The notes under the pieces: model-generated
Told to the model about the DNA's origin: nothing
The model's database searches: none
Seen by the model: the letters and a program-made list of their open reading frames with translations, nothing else
In this document: positions 30,301 to 42,300 of the stretch, one piece after another
Position numbering within the stretch: the first letter of the stretch is position 1
Layout: each line of letters starts with the position of its first letter
Source of the DNA: Astropecten irregularis
Taxonomy: Eukaryota > Echinodermata > Asteroidea > Paxillosida > Astropectinidae
Direction: 5' to 3'
NCBI GenBank assembly: GCA_963971285.1
Contig: OZ020248.1
Location: forward strand, 13,578,001 to 13,642,000
Length of the DNA stretch: 64,000 bases
Made by a program: the position numbers and the translations under genes

Positions 30301-33300
30301 TCTGGGATTTTCCAAAAGAGGGGTTGCGGTGGAAATAAAATGAACTGCATGCATGTTTAGTGTAGTGGTGGGCCATGAAACTGGCAAACTCAATAGCGAT
30401 GGATGCATTTTGGGGGGCAATGAATCAAAGCTAGGTTACAGTAGGCTTGTCGTCAACTGCCCAATTTATTTGCCCAATTTTAATGTCTTTCTACCTCTCC
30501 GGGGACCTTGATGCAATGGAGTATACACAAGTGTGTGCAAATCTCCATGTACCACTGCACAACATCCCACAACTGCTTTGTTATACCAAGTACAGTCTTA
30601 TCTATTTAGGTTTCTAAAGAAATCTTCGGGAGGGGCTGTCCAAATCCTTAAACTGCTTGCCCGAGCCGAAGCTATACAAAATTCCTTACAATTTCGTTTT
30701 AACTGTTCCTTGCAGCACACAGAGCAGAGTGAATGCATCGTCGTGTATTACCAGTGAAAACTCAATGCAGCATGTTTGTTCCCAGAGGCTATACATATTA
30801 AGCACTGCACTATAACGGGTTAAAACCAAAAACGAAGCGAGTTGTACATCATATTTGTGATGTGTACAACACTTTTGTTGTTGTATGTAGACTCATGGCT
30901 GCCAACCTATCTTAAAGGAAATTAGGAATACTTCAGCTGAAAAAGAGGAAACACAGAGCAAACTACATAGGAATACGTGTGTATTTCCGAGTCAAAATCG
31001 GAATCTGTTGTCAAGAGCTTGTAAAAATATTTTTACCAAAATAGAGGAATGATTCCTCCAAAATAGGAATGGTTGGCAGCTATGTCATGCAGGAAAGCCT
31101 GTTATCGGGTTTTGACCAATGAAATTCTTAATTTAATTCCGTGGTATAATAACGACAGCTGATGGAAGGACTCCATATACCTACCTTGATGAGAATGTGT
31201 AGCAATCTGAGAGACTTTAGCCTTGGAGCCGGTGATGTCCCTTGGTTTACCTAGATCACCTCCTGATCGAGCTATCAAATCCAGTACATCACAATCATCA
31301 TCGTCAAGAACTGTGTAGAAAATATAAGAATAAATAGGTCTTTATTATGTTGACGTTGACGCCCAAAGCATTTTACAATAAAAACTATACAAACTTTAAA
31401 ATGAAATATTTATCAAACAAAAGCTCAATTTATAATCATTAAATATAAACCAGAAGGGAAACTGACTGAATGTTTTGTGATTGAAAGAAAGGTAGGTTCG
31501 CGGTGACACCATGTTATCTCTTCTGTGAGAGTGTGTAGTTCTGAGAAGAACCGTTGGTATTATCTCGACGTTCCGAACAGTGTGCTCTGTTCGTCCTCAG
31601 GAGAGTGACTGACCTGTGATGTCCCTTGTTATGTCATTGAAAAGTGAACGAAGAAAAAAATGACTGGAGCAGGTTTCGAACAAGCGACCCCCGCCCGAAA
31701 TACTGTACCGGCGCTCTTACCAACTGAGCTATCTAGCCCTATGTTGGTGGTGTCCCTAATACTAGTCAATACGGGCGTTTCACAATTTAGAGCGCCACCA
31801 AGAGGGCAGCAGGGAGAGGCCGATTTACGTAGTGCATGATGGGAAATTGTCGACATTGGAGATTTTTCCCTATACGTTCAATCGTCTTCGCCATTTAACC
31901 CACCGTATATCTTTCATACATGGGTATTTCTCAATGTTTTCCAGTTTGGATGTGTGTGCTGTGCAATTGAAAGATTCGCAAACATAAACCATTGTGATAA
32001 CACGTGAAATAAACGCACAAAACGACCCAAGAATTAGCAAAAGTAACGTTGAACGTATAGGGGAAAAATCTCAAATGTCGACAATTTCCCATCATGCACC
32101 GCGTAATTCGGCCTCTCCGTGCTGCCCTCTTGGTGGCGCTCTAAATTGTGAAACGCCCGTATTATCTTTGTTCATTTGGCAGTCAGAAGCCATGAAACCA
32201 CTCACTAAGACCTGGTCTGGGGTCATCGTCATCTTCGCATATTCTGTCTGTTCCCAAGACTCGTCTCGCCTATGGCAACAGGGCTCTCTCCAGATTTACG
32301 CCGCGTCTCTGGAATTCTTTGCCAGACGAGTTGAGGGAAGAAAATGACCTCTCATGCTTCAAACTCCATCTAAAGACATATCTTTTCAATCTTGCTTTCC
32401 ATCTTCAATCTTCCCAGACCTGCACCTTTGAATGATATTATCCAGATACTGTGCGCATTATAAATGCTCTATCAGTATCATATCCCAAGGATCATTGACG
32501 ATACGCGCAACATTAGCAATGCAACAACCTGAGAAGTGGCATATGGGGGATCACTCAAAGAGGAAATTCAGCTTTTCAATCAATGGTTTCATGGCTTCTG
32601 ACTGCCATACGAACAAAGACAATTGTCTTTTACGGGTATGGTCACCAACTTAGGGCTGGATAGCTCAGTTGGTAGAGCGCAGATACGGTATTCCAGAGGT
32701 CGCATTCTTTGTCAATTTTTCAGCAACCTATAGAGGTTATTCACCAACGTCATAAAATCATGTGATTGGCCGTCAGGCTTTTCTATGCTTTCGCGTATGA
32801 CACTGTATGTTCATAGCTGCCAACCTATCTTAAAGGAAATTCGGAATACTTCTACCAAAAAAGAGGAATCACAGAGCAAACTACAAAGGAATACATGTGT
32901 ATTTCCAAGCCAAAAATCGGAATCTGTTGTCAAGAGCTTGTAAAAAGTGATACATTCTTACCTAAAAAGAGGAATGATTCCTCCAAAAGAGGAATGCTTG
33001 GCAGGTATGTATGTTGCGTGTGCACTGAATTGTAATGTTTATATGTGTGCAATAATTGTGCTTGACGGCCAATCCAAGCTGATGACGTCACATAGATAGA
33101 AAGATACACACTCATCTAACCTGTGGTTTTCCTGGGCATATTTGTGATCATCTCTACTCTAGGATTGATGACTCTATCTGCATCTACAGGTTTCTTGGCA
33201 GGTGGATGTTCAGTCAATTCAGTGGCCTGCAATCAATCAAACCATTCACATTCATCAACTTGTAACATGCATGAAGGTAATATCATACATTAGTTTTTGT

Positions 33301-36300
33301 CAAAGAAATGCAGATTCATTGGTAAAAATATCAAGGATGATACAGTAACAGTCATCTGTGAATTTTCCAGTCCCATACGGTGCCCACTTTTTGAGAAATC
33401 AGTGAAAAACACCCACAGCATTTTAAAAATCTTTTAACCATCATTTTTTATCTTTAAAAGATCAAAATTGTTTTTTTGGTCATTGGTTTTTACTCTTTTC
33501 TGGATAAAACAGCATTTCAGGGAGACATATTTTAACGGTTTGCTTCTACCATCACCATCTTTATACCCTGTAAGTTATACATAAATCTGTGAACATTTCC
33601 GTTTTGGTATGCTACCAAAGTATGATACTACCTTTAAAAATTGGAATCAGGACATAAAATTACGTTAAGCACAGCGAAGGAAACAATTTTTCAAACAAAG
33701 TTTAAAACTAGAGAAGAGATTGCTCATCATGGAAAATGGTGAAAGCTGTGTTCAAAGGCTCATGTTGTTGGCTGAAAGGTAGCGAGGTCTCAACTGTAGA
33801 CTGCTAGCCTTTATCAAGCTGAAGAAGAGTAGAAGACACTTGCACACTTTACCCGTGCTTGGTTTTGGTTGTGGGTCTTGGTCCTTGGACCTCAATGTCT
33901 AGATGACAGCGCTATACAAAGACCATGTGTTAAGGTGTTACTTCATACTGACGGAAGGTCATGTTCAGTTGTGTTCTATGGCTGAGCAATGTGAGCATAC
34001 ATAATACATATACATACATAGCTCTACAGTACCTGCATTACATGTCTATATATTATACAGTTGTATTAATGTGTTCAATTATTACTTACCTGGTCTGAAT
34101 TGAAGTGCATAAGAGCTGCCTTTCTTTCACTCTCACGTACAGAGCGGTCATCTATAAAAGATCCAACACCAGAACATACTGATAAGATTTTAAGCTTTGC
34201 ATGGCAGAAGTCACATATATGAAGAAAGGTTTGCAGGTACATGTACATGTACACCAGGAATCTCTTTTTAGAAGTGTGGTTCTGAGAAGAACTGTTGAGT
34301 GGGAACTCGACTTTCCGGCCTGTATGCTTTGGCCGCCCTCAGGAGGGTTTATCCAGGACACAAGTGGAGATGCATGCCTATTTCCTACACACCTGAATGT
34401 ACACACTAACAGCCAGAATCCTGCAGCCAATTTCACGAAACGAAATGTTGTGTAACTTACGCAACCTATAAACGTTGCATAAGATATGCAACAAAATGTT
34501 GCATTCATGAAATCAGCTGCTGCTCCATGCTCCATCACATCCAGATATCCTTTACAACCCTGCATCTCCACTCACATCTGGCATGCACTCTCCTGAAGAC
34601 AGCCAGAGCATACTGGCCGGAACGTCAAGTTCCCACTCAACGGCTCGTATCTGAACCACACTTCTATGAAAGAGGTCCATGGTGTACCTGCAAACATTTC
34701 TGCATACAAGAATACATTATCCACAACTAATCACTAGATTATAAAGTAGAAAATAAAATATTCCACAAATCTTCAAGGCCTTTCTAATATCATTGGTATT
34801 TCTATTCCAGGGGCCAATTTCATAGAGCTGCTTAAAGGTAGTATCATACTTTGGTTTTTGTCAAAGAAATACAGATTCATGGGCAGAAATAACAAGGAAG
34901 ATACAAACAGTCATCTGTGAAAATGTCAGTCCCATACGGTGCTCACTTTTTGAGAAAATCGTGAAAAACGGCCACAGTATTTCTTAACTCTTTTATTTTT
35001 GATCTTTTAAAAGATCAAAATGATTTTCGGTCGTTGTTTGACTAATTTCTGCACAAATACACCATTTCAGGCGGAACAATTTTAACGGTATGTTTCTACC
35101 AGTACCATCTTCATACCCTGTAAGTTATATGTAAATCTGTGAACATTTCTATTTTGGTTTCTTACCGAAGTATCATACTACCTTTAAGCAAATTTTGTGC
35201 TTAAGCATTTCTATGAAATTGGACCTTGATTGACACTATCACCAGGGATGTATTGATGCATTTACCCAGCTTGCGAAGGTTTGGCAGCATGTGAACCATG
35301 AAGAGGCGATAATCCGGCTCATTCTTGGTCACTGGATTCAGACGTAAATCCACTTCAAGCAGACTTGTATTGTGCCTCAACTGGTATAGATCCTTCAGGG
35401 TGGATATGTTATTGTAGTAGCTGGTCAAAGGTCAAAGGTTAAGGAAAAGCAGGTCATACATAACTTGGTTTAACTGATGGGTCATCTGTGTTACAAGCAG
35501 GAGGTTATATGTTTGAGTCCAACTTCAAATGTGGATTTAAGGGAGACATTCCCGTAGGGTCATGCACACAACTTTCTAAACATTCCTCCGAACCAATGAA
35601 CTTGAAATTGACACATCAAGAGCATTCTCTATTACATGTATCTATTAAAATGTAGAGAACAAAAATATGTCTTTTAAAGGTAGCTGATACCTTAGGGAGA
35701 CACCGAAATGTCTCCCTAATTCCCCACGTGTCTCATCAAATGTTTATGTAGCATCTACGCTACGTGACGTAATTGACTTATGTCAACAATAACTCAGCAG
35801 ACGATACACATCACTGTATATTGTGAAACTCAGTTTAATGTTTTCATCATCATGGCAAAATACTCAAATGGTGATGTTGATAACGGTGAGGTAGTCTAAC
35901 ACTCTGACTAACGTCTAATTTAATGGTGACAGTTGCAATGGTGACGGTTGAGATGTTGGCGGTAGTGATGCTGACTATAAGTACTGATGTGATGTCGGTC
36001 GTGATGGTTCAACTGGAAAAATAATATATAATAAATAATACATAAACTTCCATGTCACTGACACAAAATTTCCTTGCCAGGGCCTTAAATCTTACTTGAA
36101 TACAAAACCCAATACTTGCAATGTAATTGCATACTGATACATGTAAACCTTACATGTTCGACACCAAATTACATACATGTACTGTACATGTGTAACATAT
36201 CAAACCATAAACATCACATGTGTATCCTACATGTACATAAAACGTGGTTGCCCAAAACTCGGACACGAAAATACTGACCAAAAAATAATACTTATTTGTT

Positions 36301-39300
36301 TCACATAAAAACAACTTAAACTTGACTTATTGCCTTTATCCTGAGGCAATAACTAAAGGTAATAAGGATAATAAAAGAAAACACTCACTTTGCTGAGCTG
36401 ACGTGATTTTACGTGTCAAAAATGATTGTCATAAATTTCTAGGACTGTCGTCAGGCTAGTGAACCATAATAGATTGATTAGGCAATGTCATGAACGCCCT
36501 CTATAGACAAAATTTAACACAAAAGTACCGTGTCCATAAAGAGACTTCTACTTCAGGATGTTTTGTCCGCAACATCCCGGCCCCTAATGACCTTATAAGG
36601 GAATTACAAAACATAAACAAAGGCGACACAAATATCCGAACAGTCAAATGAAATGTTCATTTCCGAATGTCTGAAAGCATGAAAGCGTTCATTGGTGTAC
36701 TCCAGGAAGCGGTCTGCCCTACTGTCCCATATCCTCTCCCTCAAGAAGACAGAGCTTGTCTGTTGGTCGGTCGTATATGCCGGCTTGCGTTTTCACCTGG
36801 ACGCTCCTGACCCTGCCGTCTTTGCCTGGATAGACGTCTGTGACCAAACCAAGTGGCCACTGGTTTCGAGGTGAGTTCTCGTACTTGACGAGTATCAGAT
36901 CTCCTTTCCTGATGTTCCGCTGCGGGTACAACCACTTCTGTCGCTCCTGCAGAGATGACAGATATTCTATGGACCACCGACGCCAGAACACATCCGCTAG
37001 ATACTGTATCTGTCTCCACCGACGCTTGTAGAGATCCTGCTTCGTGAACTCTCCTGGGGGTAACTGGGGACCTGCACGGAGAAGCAGGAGATGGTTGGGT
37101 GTCAACGGCTCTGGGTCGTCAGGATCCTCTGACAGCTTGGTGATGGGGCGACCATTTACAATGCTCTCGACTATGCACATCAGGGTATGCAGCCTTTCGT
37201 CATCGAGTGTCTGTTGCCCGAGAAGACCATTCAAGACTGCGCGAACGGTCCTTATTTGGCGCTCCCACACACCTCCAAAGTGTGATGCGGCTGGCGGATT
37301 AAATACCCACTGGATCTCCTTTTGACGAAGATAATCACAGATCTTGTCTTGATTCCAACTCTCAAGAGCACGTCGTAGTTCTCGCTGCCCACCGACAAAG
37401 TTGGTGCCGTTGTCTGACCTGATCTCTACAGGTGCACCTCTGCGACTAATGAAACGATGAAGAGCGTTTATGAACGAATCTGTCTCCATGGTGTAGCTGA
37501 CCTCAAGATGGATAGCTCTTGTGGCTAGACAAGTGAAAAGGCAACCCCACCTCTTCACTTCACTCCTGGCTCTCTTGACGATAAACGGCCCAAAATAGTC
37601 CACACCGACCATGGTGAAGGGTGGATGGCCTGGTGTGACACGGTCTTGAGGCAGATCAGCCATGACTTGGGTCGCTGTGGGTGCCTTCCTTCTACGGCAT
37701 GGAATGCAACTGAAGACGACGGATTTGACTGCTGTGCGCCCCTTGACGATCCAAAAGCGCTGTCTAACTTCTGTGAGCGTGCGCTCAGCTCCAGCGTGTC
37801 CTGATGCCACATGGTAGTGTCTCACAATTAGGGGGATGACCGGATGTTTCGCCGGTAGCAATCGAGGGTGTTTGGCTTCACTCGTCAGGAGTGAGTTGGC
37901 AAGACGTCCTCCAACACGAATTTTGCCATCGCTGAATCGTGATGGAGAGAGCTTGCAATAGCTGCTTGACTTCAGAGTGGCATCATCAAAGTTGTCTTTC
38001 TGGATGGCGATCACGATGGCGTCTTCTGCTGCCAGGATTTCCCTCACAGTCAGACGTCCCATAGGTTTCGAGTCTCTCTCCTTCTTCTGGACTCTTGCAA
38101 GGAGAATAGCTTTGGCCCTGAGAAGCCAAGCTACTGCTCTTTTTAACCGGTACCAAGATGAAAACTTCTTCAGAAGGGCTGTCAGTATGTCGGTTCCACC
38201 TTTCCTTGACATGGTGCTGTAGACCGGAGTATCCTTTTTCACCTCAGCTTCATCAGGTAGTGTCTTGTAACTCAAGTCTGGTTGTGGAGGCCATTCAGCT
38301 ATGTCTTCCCACAGAAATTGTGGTCCTCTGATCCATCGATCATTTAGGACAAGATCTGTAGCTGTCATGCCTCGAGACACATCATCGCCTGGATTTGCTC
38401 GGGTGTCGACATATCTCCACTGGGCTGGGCTGGTGTGTTCCAGAATCCTTGACACTCGGTTGGCTACGAACACTTGGTAGCGCTTCTCCTGATTATGAAG
38501 ATAGTGCAGTACTATTGTACTGTCAGTCCAATACATGGATTCCTCCAGGGGCATCGACAAGTGCTGACGAACAAGCTCGTCCAGCTTGACTGACACGACG
38601 GCTGCTGAGAGTTCCAGACGTGGAATGGTTGTTGTCTTGATTGGTGCAAGCCTTCCTTTGGCCATGACCAGCTGGCAGTGCGTCCGGCCACTAGTGTCCT
38701 CCATCCGCAGATATGTCGCTGCACCATACCCTTTCTCGGAAGCGTCAGAGAAATGGTGAAGTTGTGCAGATGTGACCTCTCCAAACTCCTGTGGTCTGAA
38801 GCAGCGTGGCACAGCCATACTCTTCAGGTTTGGCAAGTCTGTCTTCCAGCTATTCCACTGATGGGCGATGTCATCAGGCATGGGACTGTCCCATTCAATC
38901 TTCAGCCTGCAAAGCTGCTGGAACATAATCTTGGCTGTCAACACAAAGGGGCAAGCAAAGCCTAGCGGGTCGTAGAGTGAGCTGACTGTGCTTAGCAGCC
39001 CTCTGCGGGTTAGCGGTTTGTCCTTCACACACACATCAAATGTGAACATGTCGGCTTGGGTATCCCACAACACCCCAAGAGCGCGTTCGGTTGGCAACAT
39101 CTCACGGTCCATGTCTACAGTGGGAACACCTTTAGCTCGGTCAGCTTCTGGAACTGTTCGCAGAGCATCTCGCGAATTACTGAGCCACTTGGTCAGACGA
39201 AAGCCCCCAAGCGACAAAGCATGACAAAGCTGGCTGATGAGACGTGAAGCTGCCTCCACAGTAGCCACCGAAGTGAGGCAGTCGTCCACATAGAAGTTCT

Positions 39301-42300
39301 TGTCGATGGTGGAGATTGTGTCGGAATCGAATTGATCGATGTTGTCTCGTCCGGTGCACTTCAAGGCAAAGTTGGCAGTGCTTGGTGACCATACACCACC
39401 GAACAGATGGGTCGTCATACGGCACATCGTGGGTTCTTCGTTGAATCCGTTCTTCCACCATAGAAATCTCAGGACGTCACGATCTGTCTTATTCACTCGC
39501 ACCTGGTTGAACATTCCTTCAATATCAGCCATCAATGCAATGGTTTCTTGACGAAACCGAAGGAGAACTCCCAGGAGCTGGTTGGTCAAGTCTGGGCCTT
39601 GGTGTACGTTGTCATTCAGCGATGTGCCGGAGTACTTCGCCGAGCAATCAAATACGATGCGCACTTTACCAGGTTTTCTTGGATGCATCACAGGGTGGTG
39701 TGGCAAATACCATACAGCTCCATCAGACCTGTCCAACTCCTGTTCTGGTACCTCCTCTGCATAGCCCTTGGCAAGTAGGTCAGACATGCCGGCGACGTAC
39801 ATGTCCTTCATGTCAGAGTCTCGTGACAGACGTTTACCCAGAAGACTCAATCGGTGTTTGGCGATGACTTTGTTGTCTGGAAGATGGGGTGGTCTGACCT
39901 TCAATGGGATGTCTAAACTGTAGTGACCTTCGTCCAGACACAGAGACTGTTCCCACATGGAAACTACCTTCCGGTCGATGATGGACATGGCTGGCTCATT
40001 GCTTCCGACGTCATCTATCTTCCAGAACCTTTCAACTAGGCGCTGGAGGTCGTTGTCTATCTCTGTGAAGTGTGAAGTCACATGTTTCATCTGGCCATTT
40101 CCAATCGGTCCATTCAAGGTCCAGCCAAGGATAGACCTGACGGCATAGGGTGTCCCTGGGCCACCTTCACGAACTTCCTTTGGTGTCAAGGCTAATGGAT
40201 TATCTTGCCCGATGAGCAAATGAACTTCTCTGGCATCGATGTCAGGTAAGGGGATGTCATGCAGATGCGGCCATCTGGTCAACTCTTTCTGGGTCACAAG
40301 GCACTCAGAACTGACGTGGAACTTGGGCCTGGTTAGCACGTGTTTCATGACTAGAATGTTGTCATCATTCATGTCGGTGACTTCAAGGTTGACAGCAAAG
40401 GTATCAATGGGAGTGTCGTGGTTTTCAAGGGTTGTCAACCTCATCCTTTCGTGCCTTCCTGGTACTCCAAGTTTCTCCTTCAAAGCTTCTACAGGAGCAG
40501 AAGCTCTGCGTCGAACCAGAGTCCAACAATGCATAAGTGATTATGCCTTTTGTGGAACTTCCATGTTCTCGCACCCTCACTGGAACGATGGGTAGGACCA
40601 CTTTACTGGCGCCGGCCCCAGTGGCGCTACATGTCACGTGGGATGGAGCAATTGATGTCGTCTGACAAGATGCAGTCGGAGTTGGGTGGTTTGCCGTTTG
40701 AGAAACAAGTGGACTGGGACCACTGTTGGCTTGAGGAGAATCGTCACTCCTCGTACGAGGCAGGTGGAGGAACTTAGTGTGCTTAAGTCCACATCCTTGC
40801 ACAGTGCAAACTGCCTGTCTTCTGCATTCACGGGCACGATGACCTGGCTGTAGGCAATTGACACAGAGTCGCTTGTATTGGACAAAGTTCAATCTGTCGT
40901 TCACCCGTAGTGACTTCCAGCCTTCACAGTTGAACAGCCCGTGACTCTGGCTACAATAAGGACACAAACGTGTCTGTCTGTCCCCTGAAGTCGTCCTGGT
41001 GTCTGCTGGTGTGGCAGCTGTCTGGGTAAGATCAACGGATGGCCCTGGTTGGGGTGTCTCAACTTGAACATTGAAGCTGGCTGGTTGTCGTGACTTCGGC
41101 TTGTCTTTCGGCCTTGAGCTCTTGTGAAACCCTTCCTTTGGTTCCTTTCTAACAAGCTTGCCGAAAACAGGGTCATTTGCCTGTTCTGCAGAGAGTGTCA
41201 CAAATTGCATGACGTCATCAATTGTTGGCGCTCGCTTGTCACTGTTCTTGATGTAATGAACCTTTCTCAGCCACGCCTTTCGCAGGTCCCATGGTAACTT
41301 CTCAACTACACGTGACAAGCTCTTACTATTATTAAGCTCATTCAGCTTGCCCATGGTGTGCAGGGTCTCTCGGCAATTCCGCAGCTCGTCTGAGAAGTCC
41401 AAGAGTGACTTGCTATCTCGAATCTCTGGTCGGGAAATTATTTTGTCGACCCAGGCCTCAGCGATGTCGTATTCATTGCCAAATCTCTCCTTAAGCAGCT
41501 TTCTGGCAAGGGCATAACCCTCACTCGGCCTTTTCATGACACAGCACTTGATGAGCTTCTTAGCAGGTCCTGTGCAGTACTGTTGTAGTCGGGCTAGTTT
41601 GGCTGCATCGCTGACACATTCCTTGTCGACTGCGTTCTCAAACGCTCTAATGAACAACCAGTAATCTACTGGATCGCCACTGAAAGTCATCAATTCAGTC
41701 TTCGGCAACTGCAGACTTTCGATGAGGGACTGCTGTTGCAAAGTACTGGAGTTGAGGATCTGCGACAGGATGCCTACAGACTCGCCACCATGGGTATGGA
41801 TATAATCCATGGAGGCAGGCGATGACTTCAATGTTGGAAGAATGTTGTGCCTTTCATCCTCCTTCTCCTCTTGAGATGCAGCTGGCGTTGAATACTTGAA
41901 TGGTATGGGCAGGGCTTCACCATTCTCTGCCTCAGCGAAGGTCTTTTCCATAGCTTCCATTTTCGCTATTTCTGTCTCCAGATCCATTTGTCTGCGTCTC
42001 TGTTGCAGTTCAAGTGTCTCTCGTTCGAGTGCCTGCCGACGTTTCCCAGCTTGCACCTCAGCCAGCAGTGCAGCCTTCCTTGCTGCTGCTTGTATCCATG
42101 AACTTGATGCAGCTGACGTACTGGACACAACACTTGCCGCTCTCGAGTGGCGTCCTCCGATTTGGCTGACTGAATCTCCATACTCAATGGTGTCTGCTAT
42201 CTGGTCCATAGTCGAAGTATCAGGAACAGTTTTACTATCTCTCTCTGCCATGGTGTCGATGTTGGTGCTTTGAAACCAATCAAAGTTGTCAGTGAAGCTC

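Larger units (their letters stand above)
31442..32250 (-). mobile_element. SINE-C copy carrying two internal insertions
   Basis: SINE-C body AGAAGGGAAACTGACTGAA at the left, a complement tRNA head around 31,675-31,740 (GAGCTATCTAGCCC), then the CTTTGTTCATTTGGCAGTCAGAAGCCATGAAACC tail at 32,165-32,200. It is interrupted by the two-hairpin module (31,485-31,604) and by a TA-flanked MITE (31,772-32,159). Confidence 0.65.

Noticed and set aside
36840-40148. Many plus-strand ORFs opposite Pol
   Set aside because: Shadows of the GC-richer Pol coding region; they have no domain of their own.
41896-42273. 125-codon plus-strand ORF opposite Gag
   Set aside because: Complement of the Gag coiled-coil coding; composition is explained by the opposite strand.
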